A DNA stretch of 64,000 nt from VRUE01 sp963774405 (GCA_963774405.1 CAVZEV010000005.1:186001-250000), one strand, 5' to 3'; counted from the first letter of the stretch, positions 35,203 through 45,781 are shown. Numbers and translations: made by a program. Notes: a model not told the origin generated them from the letters alone.

Positions 35203-36801
35203 CTAGAAGAGGGACATCCCCGGGGCGACCGGGACTTCGACCAGCTCCGGACGGGAGGAGGCGATCGCCTTCTGCAGCGCGCCGCGAACCTCGTCGCGAT
35301 CCTTCGCCCGGGTCGCGTTGACGCCGTAGCCCTCGGCCACCGCGGCGACGTCGAGCTTGGGCAGGTCGAGGCCGGGAGCGCCGGCGACCTGCTCGACCTC
35401 GGCGAACCACTTGAGGATCGCGTACTCCTCGTTGCGCACGACCAGGAATGTCACCGGGGCCTTGTAGGCGACGGCGCTCCAGAAGGCGCTGACCGCGTAC
35501 TGGACCGAGCCCTCGCCGATCACGCAGACGACCGGGCGGTCGGGCTGGGCGAGCTGCACGCCGACCGCGGCGGCAAGGCCGAAGCCGAGCCCCCCGCCGG
35601 CTGCGAAGTAGTAGCTGCCGGGCCGCGAGAGGCGCAGTTGGTTGCGCAGGGCCAGGGTGCTGGAGGGGGACTCGAGCACGACGATGCCGTCCTCGGGGAA
35701 GACCTCGCCGAGCGCGGTGTGCACGGTGGAGGAGTTGAGCGGGTCGCTGGGCGGGATTTCCTGCGGGCCGGGATTTGGCTCCGGCGCCGGGCGGGAGGAC
35801 TCGGGCAGGTCCTCGAGCAGCGCGGCCAGCGTCAGCTTGACGTCGGCGACCAGGGCGTCGCCCATCGGCGCCCGGGCCGCCTCGTCGGGATCGCTGGTGA
35901 TCGCGACCAGCTTGGCGCCCTCGGGCAGCAGCGGTCCCGGGATGTAGGGGTAGTAGGGGAAGACCGAGCTGCCGAGGACGAGGATCAGGTCGTGGCCCTC
36001 GAGCGTCTGGCCGACCGGGCCGATCGCCGGCGGCAGCACGCCGCGGTAGTTCGGGTGGTTCTCGGGGAAGCCGAGCCGCCCGCCGCCGGTCGCGGGGGTC
36101 GCCCAGACCGGCAGGCGCTGGCGCTCGGCGAGGGCGACCGCGAGGTCCCAGGCGCCGGAGGCGTCGATGTCGGGGCCGGCGACCATCACCGGGTTGGTGG
36201 CGGCGTCGAGCCGGTCGGCGAGGACGCGGACGGCGGCGGGGTCGGCGGCGGCGCGGCCGTCGACCTTGCGGGCGATCGCCTCGCGCGCGTCGGCCTCGTC
36301 GACCTCGGCGTACCAGTCGTCCATCGGCAGCGAGACGAAGGTCGGGCCCTTGGGCGGCAGGCCGGCGAGGTGTGCGCCGTGGGCGAGGGCGAGCGGCACG
36401 TCCTCGGCCCGCGCCGGCTCGAAGGCCCACTTGACCAGCGGGTGGGGCATGCGGATCGCGTCGCGGTTGGTCAGGTTGGCCTGCAGGGTGATCTGCGCCC
36501 GCGCCTGCTGGCCGGCGGTGATCAGCAGCGGCGAGTGGTTGGCCTGGGCGTTGAAGATCGCCCCCATCGCGTTGCCGACGCCCGGCGCGGTGTGCAGGTT
36601 GGCCATCGTCGTGCGGCCGGAGGCCTGGGCGTAGCCGTCGGCCATGCCGACCACCACCGCCTCCTGCAGGCCGAGCACGTAGCGGAAGTCCGAGGGGAAG
36701 TCGGCGAGCATCGGCAGCTCGGTCGAGCCGGGGTTGCCGAACATCGTCGTCATCCCCAGCTCGCGGAAGAGGTCGAAGCTTGCCTCGCGGACCGTTGCCA
36801 T
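35203..36801 (-). CDS. Thiamine-pyrophosphate enzyme, benzoylformate decarboxylase-like
   Basis: 532 residues. Similar throughout to mandelate-pathway benzoylformate decarboxylase (recalled sequence): FGNPGSTELPML (active-site Ser), NLHTAPGVGNAMGA (active-site His near 70), and PGSYYFAAGGGLGFGLAAAVGVQLA. The metal/TPP motif is GEGSVQYAV, with Glu in place of the usual Asp in GDGS. Position 284, where that enzyme has its second catalytic His (YHQYDPG), is Tyr here (YYPYIPG). It may therefore act on a different 2-keto acid. It forms an operon with the dehydrogenase at 32323. Confidence 0.88.
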   Translation of the reverse strand: MATVREASFDLFRELGMTTMFGNPGSTELPMLADFPSDFRYVLGLQEAVVVGMADGYAQASGRTTMANLHTAPGVGNAMGAIFNAQANHSPLLITAGQQARAQITLQANLTNRDAIRMPHPLVKWAFEPARAEDVPLALAHGAHLAGLPPKGPTFVSLPMDDWYAEVDEADAREAIARKVDGRAAADPAAVRVLADRLDAATNPVMVAGPDIDASGAWDLAVALAERQRLPVWATPATGGGRLGFPENHPNYRGVLPPAIGPVGQTLEGHDLILVLGSSVFPYYPYIPGPLLPEGAKLVAITSDPDEAARAPMGDALVADVKLTLAALLEDLPESSRPAPEPNPGPQEIPPSDPLNSSTVHTALGEVFPEDGIVVLESPSSTLALRNQLRLSRPGSYYFAAGGGLGFGLAAAVGVQLAQPDRPVVCVIGEGSVQYAVSAFWSAVAYKAPVTFLVVRNEEYAILKWFAEVEQVAGAPGLDLPKLDVAAVAEGYGVNATRAKDRDEVRGALQKAIASSRPELVEVPVAPGMSLF

Positions 36802-36870
36802 ACCGATCGAAACCCTACCGCTGCCTTGCCGTTCTCAAGCGAACGGCAGATGGGGCCGATGAGAGGGGGC

Positions 36871-37560
36871 ATGGCAACCGTGGCGGAAAAGTCGGGGCGG
36901 ATCCTGCTGGCGCTGGCGGCGCTGCTGGCACTGGGACTGCTGATCGCGAGCTCGGCCAGCGCCGGGCCGTCGGCGACCCGAGTGGTCCGCGCGCCCGGTG
37001 AAATCGTGCCGATCCCGGCCTCGATCCCGCACGAAGAAGGGGACATGGTCGACAAGCGCATCATCGGCGACCTGCGCTGGATCGCCGCCCGCTACCCGAT
37101 CTACATCACCGACGGCTACTCCGGCCCGCTGCCAAACGGCGAACACGTCGGCTGCCACCAGTGCCACGTCAAGGGCTCCGATCACTACAACGGCCTCGCC
37201 GTCGACGTGGTGCCGTTGAACGGGACCCCGGGCAAGTGCGACGCCACCTGGGCGCCGATCACCCGGCTTGCCGAGTGGGCCGAGCCCGTCCAGAACCAGC
37301 CGGTAGCGCCCTTCCGCTGGGTCGGCTACAACGGCGACGCCGGCCACGGCTGCGGCAACCACCTCCACATCTCCTGGCAGCACGCCCCGGCGCCGATGTA
37401 CCAGCTGGCGGAATGGGTCGAAGTGTTCCCGGTCGGCCCCGCCGGAAGCCGGAAGCCGCGCAAGCCGCGGCCTAGCTCGCCGCCGCAGAAACTGCCGACC
37501 GGGCCTCCAGGGGGGTTCGGCACGATCCACTCCGGTGGCGTTGCGGCTCGGGGCGATTGA
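36871..37560 (+). CDS. Secreted M15/VanY-like peptidase-fold protein
   Basis: About 229 residues. An N-terminal signal sequence (ILLALAALLALGLLIASSAS) is followed by a soluble domain with SDHYNGLAVDVVPL, which fits the SxHxxGxAxD zinc motif of M15/LAS peptidases, and GNHLHISW, the HxH part. The catalytic Glu expected before HxH is not evident, so activity is uncertain. The CHQCH sequence may form a disulphide or bind metal. ATG 36859 and 36850 are alternative starts. The Pro-rich tail may span the cell wall. Confidence 0.75.
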   Translation: MATVAEKSGRILLALAALLALGLLIASSASAGPSATRVVRAPGEIVPIPASIPHEEGDMVDKRIIGDLRWIAARYPIYITDGYSGPLPNGEHVGCHQCHVKGSDHYNGLAVDVVPLNGTPGKCDATWAPITRLAEWAEPVQNQPVAPFRWVGYNGDAGHGCGNHLHISWQHAPAPMYQLAEWVEVFPVGPAGSRKPRKPRPSSPPQKLPTGPPGGFGTIHSGGVAARGD

Positions 37561-37574
37561 GCTTCTAAAGGACG

Positions 37575-37643
37575 AGAGCCGTCGGGGGTCCCTCCCCAGG
37601 AACTCCCGCGAAGCGGCCTGGGGAGGGGCACCCCGACGGCTCT
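37575..37643. repeat. Long imperfect inverted repeat
   Basis: AGAGCCGTCGGGG plus CCTCCCCAGG pairs with CCTGGGGAGG plus CCCCGACGGCTCT, with a small bulge, around a loop containing GCGAAGCGG. It lies between the M15-like gene and the lipoprotein gene. The loop word GCGAAGCGGCC recurs in the palindrome at 52404-52538. Confidence 0.65.
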
Positions 37644-37668
37644 TGACGCTTCATAAGATCTGCGGCCG

Positions 37669-38136
37669 ATGCGGGCGCGGATTGGGATAGCTCTCTTGGC
37701 TCTGGTGGCCCTGGCGGGGTGCGGGAGCACCGATAGTTCTACGCCGGTTGCCTGCCTCGAAGGGGAAGGGCCCTATGTGAAGGCGCTGGATGCCGCGCCG
37801 GGTGAGGTCAGGCTGGGGGGCGGGACGCTGATCAGCGAATGTCTCGCCGAGAACCAGAAGGGCGGTGACCTGGCAACGGTCGGTACGGCGCTGGTTGGGG
37901 TGGCGACGAAGCTCAACGCGGAAGCACGGGCCGAACCGGGGGGCGAGGCCAACCTGCGGCTCGGCTACCTGCTCGGGGCGGCCGAACGCGGGGCCTCACA
38001 GACCGACGGCATCCATGTCGAGCTGGTCCGTCGGCTCACGGTCGCCGCCCGCTACAGCCCCGACAACCGGCCGCTGCCGGCGGCCTTCCTGCGTGCCTAC
38101 CGCGAAGGCTTCGACGCGGGCGAAGCGCGCGGCTGA
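37669..38136 (+). CDS. Small lipoprotein of unknown function
   Basis: 155 residues. The N-terminus MRARIGIALLALVALAGCGS is a lipoprotein signal with lipobox LAGC (Cys18). The mature part has two further Cys (VACLEG, SECLAEN) that could form a disulphide, and ends with a helical region. No family recognised. It lies 25 bases upstream of fumC. Confidence 0.78.
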   Translation: MRARIGIALLALVALAGCGSTDSSTPVACLEGEGPYVKALDAAPGEVRLGGGTLISECLAENQKGGDLATVGTALVGVATKLNAEARAEPGGEANLRLGYLLGAAERGASQTDGIHVELVRRLTVAARYSPDNRPLPAAFLRAYREGFDAGEARG

Positions 38137-38161
38137 ATACGCTCTCACCACAACGACTTCG

Positions 38162-39490
<1,329 letters not shown>

Positions 39491-39496
39491 GGGCCC

Positions 39497-39536
39497 GTGG
39501 CGCTTTATTCCCCCACGCAGGGGAACAAAGCGCCAC
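39497..39536. repeat. Palindromic repeat family B, copy 1
   Basis: GTGGCGCTTT pairs with AAAGCGCCAC, and an inner TTCCCC pairs with GGGGAA. Located between the convergent fumC and aldehyde dehydrogenase genes. Four more copies occur at 41006, 57454, 61552 and 63159. Confidence 0.75.
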
Positions 39537-39542
39537 ACTCAT

Positions 39543-40985
39543 CTACTGCAGGGTGACGAAGCGCTCCTCGGTCAGCTCTTGTACAGCGAAGGCCGGGCCC
39601 TCGCGGGTGTTGCCGGAGTCCTTGACGCCGCCGTAGGGCATTTGATCTGCGCGGAAGGTGGGCACTTCGTTGATCAGGACGCCGCCGAACTCGAGCGTGT
39701 TGGCGGCTTCGAGGCCACGGCCGACGTCGCGGGTGAAGACACCGGCCTGGAGGCCGAACTTGGAGTCGTTGGCCATTGCCAGGGCCGCGCCGAAGTCGGC
39801 GAAGCGGTCGATCGTCGCCACCGGGCCGAAGATCTCCTCGCACCAAACCTTGGCGTCGCGCGGCGGGGATTCGAGCAGGGTCGGGGCGAGGCAGCGGTCC
39901 TCGTCGAGGAGCTCGCCGCCGGTCAGCAGCTTGGCGCCGGCGGAGACCGCCTCGTCGATCCACTCCTTGACCCGGTCGCGGTCGCCGGGCGTGATCAGCG
40001 GGCCGACGTCGGTCTCGGAGTCGAGCGGGTCGCCGACCCGCAGCGCCTCGGTGTTGGCGATGAGCCGCTCGCTGAAGGCGTCGGCGATCTCCTCGTGGAG
40101 GAGGATGCGCTGGATCGAGATGCAGCTCTGGCCGGCGTGCGAGAAAGCGTGCAGCTTCGCCTTGTCTGCCGCGGTCTCCCAGTCGCCGTCGGCGTTGACG
40201 ATCAGCGGCGCGTTGGAGCCAAGCTCGAGATTGACCTTCTTGTGCGGCACCTTGCTGCGGATGCCCCAGCCGACCTCCGCCGATCCGGTGAAAGAGAGCG
40301 CCCGGGTCAGCTCGTGCTCGACGATCGCGTTGCCGACCTCCTTGCCGGGGCCGGGGATGACGCTGAGCCAGCCGTCCGGAAGGCCCGCCTCGACCAGGAT
40401 CTCGGCCAGCTTCAGGGCCGAGACCGGGGTCTGGCCGGCCGGCTTGAGCACTACCGCGTTGCCGGCGGCAATCGCCGGGCCGAGCTTGTGGGCGACCAGG
40501 TTGAGCGGGAAGTTGAAGGGGCTGATCGCGCCGACGACGCCGTAGGGCACGCGCAGCATCACGCCGAGCTTGCCGACCCCGGCCGGCGACGCCGCCATCG
40601 GCACCGTGCCGCCGGTCAGCTTGCGCGCCTCGGTTGCCGAGAAGGTCAGGGTGTCGACGCAGCGTTCGGCCTCGACCGTCGCCGTCTTCAGCGGCTTGCC
40701 CGCCTCGGCGGTGATCGCCAGGGCGAGCTCGTCGCGGCGCTCGCGCACCAGCGCCGCGGCCCGGTCGAGCAGCGCCGCGCGCTCGTGCTGCGGGAAGTCG
40801 GCGGTCTCGAACGCCTCGTGGGCGGCCTTCACCGCCCGGTCGACGAGCGCCGCGTCGCCTTCGGCAACCCGCCCGACCACGGTCCCGTCATAGGGGCTCT
40901 TCACCTCTCCCCACGCGCCGGTCTCCAGCCACTCACCGGCAGCCAGGAGCTTGTGGTCGCTCACTTGCACCGTCTGCGTCGCCAT
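39543..40985 (-). CDS. NAD(P)-dependent aldehyde dehydrogenase
   Basis: 480 residues. Conserved blocks: ISPFNFPLNLVAHKLGPA (cofactor entry), FTGSAEVGWGI (cofactor), LELGSNAPLIV (general base Glu), FSHAGQSCISIQR (catalytic Cys near 287), and EEIFGPVATIDRF. The closest remembered group is the lactaldehyde/phenylacetaldehyde-type ALDH set. It could oxidise the aldehyde made by the benzoylformate-decarboxylase-like enzyme 3 kb away, but they are not in one operon. Confidence 0.93.
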   Translation of the reverse strand: MATQTVQVSDHKLLAAGEWLETGAWGEVKSPYDGTVVGRVAEGDAALVDRAVKAAHEAFETADFPQHERAALLDRAAALVRERRDELALAITAEAGKPLKTATVEAERCVDTLTFSATEARKLTGGTVPMAASPAGVGKLGVMLRVPYGVVGAISPFNFPLNLVAHKLGPAIAAGNAVVLKPAGQTPVSALKLAEILVEAGLPDGWLSVIPGPGKEVGNAIVEHELTRALSFTGSAEVGWGIRSKVPHKKVNLELGSNAPLIVNADGDWETAADKAKLHAFSHAGQSCISIQRILLHEEIADAFSERLIANTEALRVGDPLDSETDVGPLITPGDRDRVKEWIDEAVSAGAKLLTGGELLDEDRCLAPTLLESPPRDAKVWCEEIFGPVATIDRFADFGAALAMANDSKFGLQAGVFTRDVGRGLEAANTLEFGGVLINEVPTFRADQMPYGGVKDSGNTREGPAFAVQELTEERFVTLQ

Positions 40986-41005
40986 CTCCGTCTCCTTTCC
41001 CGTTC

Positions 41006-41046
41006 CGGTGCGCTTTATCCCTCCATGGCGGGGAAAAGGCGCACCG
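41006..41046. repeat. Palindromic repeat family B, copy 2
   Basis: CGGTGCGC pairs with GCGCACCG around TTTATCCCTCCATGGCGGGGAAAA-like inner sequence, which is itself close to palindromic with a central CCATGG. Lies in the divergent gap upstream of the aldehyde dehydrogenase and SpoIID genes. Confidence 0.72.
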
Positions 41047-41102
41047 CAAGGTCAGGGTAATGCAGGCCGCTACTCGGGCAGGGCGAATCTGTTGTGCGAT
41101 AG

Positions 41103-42233
41103 ATGCGCTCTGAGCGACACAGCCGGCTGGGGGCCCTTCTCGCGATCGTGGCATTGACGCTGCTCGGAGCCGCGTCGAGCGCGCGGGCGAGCGTCAACTG
41201 GGTGGTGCGTGGGCACGGCTTCGGCCACGGGGTCGGGGTCAGCCAGTACGGCGCCTACGGCTACGCCCTGCACGGCAAGGACTACCGCTTCATCCTCGCC
41301 CACTACTACCAGGGCAGCTCGATCGGCCAGGTCGAAGGGGTGAAGGTCGTCCGCGTGCTGCTCGACATCTCGCCCGGCGACGTCGGCTTCAGCGCCGCGA
41401 CCAGCGCCTGCGGCATCGCCCTCGACCCGGCGCGGAGCTACGAGGCGCGCCGCGCCGGCAACCGGGTGAAGCTGCGCAGCTCCGCCGGCAAGCCGCTGGC
41501 CGATTGCGGCAGCAAGCTGCGCGCCGCCGGCCGGGGCAGGATCGCGATCGCCGGCGCCGGCACCTACCGCGGCGTGCTCGAGGCGGTGCCGACCGAAAGC
41601 AGCCCAGGCTCGCTCAACGTGGTCAACGCGCTGCCGCTCGAGCAGTACGTCAAGGGCGTGATCGCCAACGAGTCGCCTCCCTCCTGGCCGGCGCAGGAGC
41701 TGCGCGCGCAGGCGGTCGAGTCGCGCTCCTTCGCGCTCACCGCCGGCGTCGGCGGCAACGGCTTCGACCTCTACGACGACACCCGCAGCCAGGTCTACGA
41801 CGGCCTCTCCAGCGAGACGGCGGCGACCAACGCCGCGACCAACGCGACCAGGGGCCAGGTCGTCACCTACGGCGGCAAGGTCGCAGAGACCTACTTCTCG
41901 GCCTGCTCGGGCGGCTACACCGAGAGCGTCCAGAACGTCTTCTTCGGCCCGCCCGTCCCCTACCTCACGGGCGTGCCCGATCCCTACGACTACTACTGCC
42001 CGCTGCACAGCTGGACGCTCAGGTTCTCCGGCCCCGCAATCAGCGCCAAGCTCGGCGCCTACCTCGACGGCAAGCTGAAGCAGGTGGTGATCACCAAGCG
42101 CGGCGTCTCGCCGCGGATCGTCGCCGCCAAGCTGATCGGCACGGGCGGCGTCACCAAGGCGACCGGCGAAGAGCTCGAGATCGCGCTCGGCGCCTACAGC
42201 ACCTGGATGAGCTTTCGGAAGGTCACGGGCTGA
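41103..42233 (+). CDS. SpoIID/LytB-domain secreted protein
   Basis: 376 residues. Signal sequence LGALLAIVALTLLGAASSAR, then the FGHGVGVSQYGAYGYA repeat typical of SpoIID-like proteins, then the core with LPLEQYVKGVIANESPPSWP and AQAVESRSFAL, and SACSGGYTESVQNVF. SpoIID proteins cut peptidoglycan glycan strands stripped of peptides. In a non-sporulating actinobacterium the role is presumably wall remodelling. Divergent from the aldehyde dehydrogenase. Confidence 0.92.
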   Translation: MRSERHSRLGALLAIVALTLLGAASSARASVNWVVRGHGFGHGVGVSQYGAYGYALHGKDYRFILAHYYQGSSIGQVEGVKVVRVLLDISPGDVGFSAATSACGIALDPARSYEARRAGNRVKLRSSAGKPLADCGSKLRAAGRGRIAIAGAGTYRGVLEAVPTESSPGSLNVVNALPLEQYVKGVIANESPPSWPAQELRAQAVESRSFALTAGVGGNGFDLYDDTRSQVYDGLSSETAATNAATNATRGQVVTYGGKVAETYFSACSGGYTESVQNVFFGPPVPYLTGVPDPYDYYCPLHSWTLRFSGPAISAKLGAYLDGKLKQVVITKRGVSPRIVAAKLIGTGGVTKATGEELEIALGAYSTWMSFRKVTG

Positions 42234-42237
42234 GCGG

Positions 42238-43200
42238 CTACGGCAGCACGAGCGTTGCGTGGACGGCGCGGTGGTCGCTGTTGGCGAGGTCGTCGACGCC
42301 GTAGTCGGCGATGCCAAGGCGGCGGTCGGCGAGGACGTGGTCGATCGTGATCGAGGGCGGCAGCAGGCGGTGGCCCATGGTCGGGAAGGTCGGCTCGAGG
42401 CCCTTGCCGGTGGCGGCGCCGGCGTCGGTGTAGCCGCGGTCGACGACGTCGCGGAACTGAGCCTGGTCGAAGGTGCCGTTGAAGTCGCCGGCCAGCACCC
42501 AGGGCGTTCCCTGCCCGGCGCTCGGCAGGCTTTCCAGAGCCGCCTGCCAGCGGCCGACGTTCCCGCTCAGCGGCGGGTAGGGATGAACGCCGGCCACGCG
42601 CAGGCGTCGCCCGTCGGGCATCGTCAGCGCCGCTCGCGGCATACGGAAGAAGAAGCGCGTCTGGTGCGGCAGCGGCGTCAGCGGCAGGCGGGAGTAGAGG
42701 CCGGCGCCGCTGGCGTTGCGGTGGGCCAAAAGCATCGAGTGCGGCAGGCGGCGGAAGATCCCGGCCTGCTTCAGCTTCGCGGCGAAGCTCGGGGTCAGCT
42801 CCTCGACGCTGAGCAGCTCGGGGTGGATGCGGTCGACCAGGGCGAGGAGGGCGCTCGGATCGGCCCCACCTTCGTGGACGTTGGCGGCGAGCACGGTCAG
42901 CGTCTCGTGCCCGGCGGCATTCGCGGTCTCGCTGCCGATCGTGCGCGGCAGGATCACAGCCGCGAGAGCGATCGTCGCCAGCGCGGCCAGCATCGCCGCG
43001 GCCCAGTTGCGCAGCGCCATGGCGACGCCGGCGACGAGCAACGCCGCGATTGCCACGAACGGGGTGAAGGCCATCATCGCCACCAGCGGGTAGCCGCGCT
43101 CGAGGCCGCAGAGGCGGATCGCGGTCCAGACCAGGATCGGGATGACCGCCGCCCAGATCCACCAGTAGCGACGGGCGCCGGTGCGGCTCGGCTTGCTCAA
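42238..43200 (-). CDS. Membrane-anchored endonuclease/exonuclease/phosphatase-family protein
   Basis: 320 residues. Three N-terminal membrane segments (about 12-30, 38-60, 65-88), then an extracytoplasmic EEP domain: VLAANVHEGGAD, LSVEELTPSF (metal Glu), GVHPYPP, LAGDFNGTFD (catalytic Asp/Asn) and the terminal SDHRAVHATL. Similar proteins hydrolyse phosphodiesters or phospholipids outside the cell. Its start overlaps the stop of the upstream CrtC-like gene by four bases. Confidence 0.9.
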   Translation of the reverse strand: MSKPSRTGARRYWWIWAAVIPILVWTAIRLCGLERGYPLVAMMAFTPFVAIAALLVAGVAMALRNWAAAMLAALATIALAAVILPRTIGSETANAAGHETLTVLAANVHEGGADPSALLALVDRIHPELLSVEELTPSFAAKLKQAGIFRRLPHSMLLAHRNASGAGLYSRLPLTPLPHQTRFFFRMPRAALTMPDGRRLRVAGVHPYPPLSGNVGRWQAALESLPSAGQGTPWVLAGDFNGTFDQAQFRDVVDRGYTDAGAATGKGLEPTFPTMGHRLLPPSITIDHVLADRRLGIADYGVDDLANSDHRAVHATLVLP

Positions 43201-44184
43201 CCGTCCGGGTAGGGCTGAATCGGGACGCCGTGGTCGGTCTCGCGCAGGCCGAACTCATAGGCGGCGCCGGCGCTGAGGGTGAGCCGCCGGGCCGGGAGCG
43301 CGGGGCGTTCGACGGTCAGCTCGAGGTCGGAGACCGAGCAGTTGAGCGTGTGGTGCTCGGGGCCCTTGGGGTCGGCGTAGACCCAGCCGACGAAGTCCTT
43401 CAGCCGGGCGGAGACCCGGCCACGGACGACGATGTCACGGCCGGGCAGGGTGAACTCGCAGGCGCCCGGGGTGGCCTCGATCGAGGCCGAGCGAACTTGG
43501 CCGAGGCCGCCGAGCCGGTGCGCCTCGCCGTCGAGCACCAGCATCCCCGAGGGCAGCCAGGGGGTCGTCCACGGCCCGACCTTGACCCGAGCGGCGCCGG
43601 CGTCGAAGTAGATCGAGGGTCCTCGGCGAAACCGGTGCCCTCGAGCCAGACCCAGCGCTCGGCGTGCTCGCTGCCCCAGTTGTGGCCGATCATGCCGGAC
43701 CAGCCGTCGAGCTCGATCGCCTCGCCGTCGAGCTCGACCCGGCCGTTGAAGAGGGCGCTGGGGAACGGCGCGACGAACTTGGTCCGCGGCACCGGCGCTT
43801 CGTAGAGCCAGTCGGCCGGCAGGTACTTGCAGGGCTCGGCGTCGCCGCTGAAGCTGAGGTCCCAGCTCGCCGTCAGCGCCTCCGTCTCGATCGAGCCGCT
43901 TGCGACTCCGGGCCCGATCTCGGCCTCGTCGACCCTGATCCATGAGCCGGCCGGAGCCGAGAGCTGCCCCGCAGGCACGGTGACCTTGGTCGCCCGCGGG
44001 CCCTCGGCCTCGCGGTCGAAGAGGCAGAACCAGATCGAGGCGTTGGGCTCGGCCCCGGGGCGCTTGTGGACCGTGTGCCGGATCCAGATCCCCTGGCCAC
44101 CACCGGGCCGGCAGGCCTTGAGGTAGAAGCTCTCGTAGTGGCCGGCCTTCGCCGGGACCCTGGGAAGCGCGCGCCTTCGTCCAT
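43197..44184 (-). pseudogene. CrtC/AttH-like lipocalin-fold protein (two frameshifts)
   Basis: From ATG 44184 (MDEGARFP) the frame shifts almost at once, near 44160, to RVPAKAGHYESFYLKACRP, then reads TASWDLSFSGDAEPCKYLP and the hallmark GMIGHNWGSEHAERWVWLEG, shifts near 43615, and ends ETDHGVPIQPYPDG. The HNWG...ERW block resembles hydroxyneurosporene-synthase (CrtC)/AttH proteins; the family call is from memory. It overlaps the following EEP gene by four bases. Confidence 0.68.
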
Positions 44185-44216
44185 GCTCAGACCCTAAAGC
44201 TGCCGGTCAAGCGCGG

Positions 44217-45290
44217 CTAGACCTTGATGGTTATGACGTCGCCGTCTTGGACGACGTAGTCGCGGCCCTCGATCCGCAGCAGGCCCTTGTCGCGGGCGGG
44301 AGCGTAGCCGCCGCACTCGACCAGCTCCTGCCAGCCGATCGCTTCGGCCTTGACAAAAGCATCCTGGATCTCGGTGTGGATCGTGCCCGCCGCCTCCCAG
44401 GCGGTCGAGCCGCGCGGGATCGGGCGCGCGACTGCCTCCTTGCCCTCGCCGGCGGTGAAGAAGGTGAGCAGGTCGAGCAGCTCATAGGCGGCGCGGATCA
44501 GGCGCGAGAGGCCGGAGCCCTCGACCCCGTAGGACTCGCGCATCTCCTCCGCTTCGGCCGGGTCGAGCTCGGCCAGCTCGCCCTCGATGCGGGCGCTGAC
44601 CGCGACCACCCCGGCGCCGACCGCGGCAGCGTGCTCGGCGACCGCCTGCGGCGGCTCGGCGTCGCCCTCGTCGACGTTGGCGACGTAGAGGATCGGCTTC
44701 GAAGTGAGGGCCTGCAGGTTGCGCGGGCCGTGCGCGGCCGCGTCGGGGACCGGCACCGAGCGGGCAGGCTTGCCCGCGGCCAGCGCCGCGACCACCTGCT
44801 CCAGCCAGTCGCGCTCGGCGATCGCCTCGGCGTCGCCCGACTTGGCGCCCTTGCCGACCCGGTGCAGGCGCCGCTCGGCCTGCTCGTAGTCGGAGAGGAT
44901 CAGCTCGGTCTCGATCGTCTCGATGTCGGCCAGCGGGTCGACGCGGCCGTCGGGGTGAGGCACGCCGGAGTCGGCGTGACAGCGGACGACGTGGCAGATC
45001 GCGTCGGTCTCGCGGATCGAGGCGAGGAACTGGTTGCCGAGGCCCTCTCCCTCCGAGGCGCCCTTGACCAGCCCGGCGATGTCGTGGAAGGCGATCGTCG
45101 CCGGTTCGAGCTTGGAGGAGCGGAGCGTCGCGGCGACCTGCTCGAGTCGCTCGTCGGGAACCTCGGCGATCGCCACATTGGGCTCGATCGTGGTGAAGGG
45201 GTAGTCGCCGGTCTGCGCCCCGCCCTCGGTCAGCGCGTTGAAGAGGGTCGACTTGCCCGCGTTGGGCAGCCCGACGATCCCGACCTTCAC
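44217..45290 (-). CDS. ychF: Redox-regulated GTPase/ATPase YchF (Obg family)
   Basis: 357 residues from GTG 45290, which overlaps the PAP2 stop by four bases. P-loop GLPNAGKSTLFNAL at 8-21, switch YPFTTIEPNVA, G3 HDIAGLVKGASEGEGLGNQFL, and the C-terminal TGS domain (TFFTAGEGKEAVAR, IHTEIQDAFVKAEAI, GRDYVVQDGDVITIKV). YchF binds ribosomes and hydrolyses ATP. Full length and intact. Confidence 0.96.
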   Translation of the reverse strand: MKVGIVGLPNAGKSTLFNALTEGGAQTGDYPFTTIEPNVAIAEVPDERLEQVAATLRSSKLEPATIAFHDIAGLVKGASEGEGLGNQFLASIRETDAICHVVRCHADSGVPHPDGRVDPLADIETIETELILSDYEQAERRLHRVGKGAKSGDAEAIAERDWLEQVVAALAAGKPARSVPVPDAAAHGPRNLQALTSKPILYVANVDEGDAEPPQAVAEHAAAVGAGVVAVSARIEGELAELDPAEAEEMRESYGVEGSGLSRLIRAAYELLDLLTFFTAGEGKEAVARPIPRGSTAWEAAGTIHTEIQDAFVKAEAIGWQELVECGGYAPARDKGLLRIEGRDYVVQDGDVITIKV

Positions 45291-45781
45291 AGCGAGAGCG
45301 GCACGATCAGGCCCAGGGCGATGCCGAGCAGGGCACCGGCGAGGACGTCGGACGGGTAATGCATGCCGAGATAGGGGCGGCCGAGCGAGAGCGCCAGGGC
45401 GACGAGCAGGGCGCCGGCCGTGGCCGGGTCGACCCGGAACATCGCCGTCGCCACCGCGAACGAGGAGAGAGCGTGCGCGGAGGGGAAGCTGAGCGAGCTC
45501 GGTGCGCCGCCCAGCGGCGGCAGCCCCTCGAGCACCGGGCGCGGCCGTTTGACCGCCAGCTTGATCCCGTAGTTGAGGCCGATCGAGATCGGCCCGAGCG
45601 CGGCGCAGATCAGCCACGCTTCGCGCCGCCCGGGGTCGAGCAGCGCCAGCGCGATCCCGAGCACGACCCAGACCGCGCCGTTGTTGCCGGCCTTGCCCAG
45701 GGCCTTGGCGGCGGACTCCAGGCCGGGCGAGTGGCCGCGTGTGCGCATCAGTCGCAGCAGCTTGAGATCGGCTTCGTGCAT
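45287..45781 (-). CDS. PAP2-family phosphatase, membrane bound
   Basis: 164 residues with four or five membrane segments. The three PAP2 motifs are present: KLAVKRPRP, SFPSAHALSS and SLGRPYLGMHYPSDVLAG. Such enzymes dephosphorylate phosphatidic acid or undecaprenyl diphosphate at the outer membrane face. Lies directly upstream of ychF with a 4-base overlap. Confidence 0.92.
   Translation of the reverse strand: MHEADLKLLRLMRTRGHSPGLESAAKALGKAGNNGAVWVVLGIALALLDPGRREAWLICAALGPISIGLNYGIKLAVKRPRPVLEGLPPLGGAPSSLSFPSAHALSSFAVATAMFRVDPATAGALLVALALSLGRPYLGMHYPSDVLAGALLGIALGLIVPLSL

Noticed and set aside
32422..37560. 1,712-residue open frame on the plus strand
   Set aside because: It runs antisense to the dehydrogenase and decarboxylase genes and is low-complexity Arg/Gly/Asp/Val-rich; only its last ~230 residues (from 36871) are a real gene. 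Long antisense frames are expected at this GC content.
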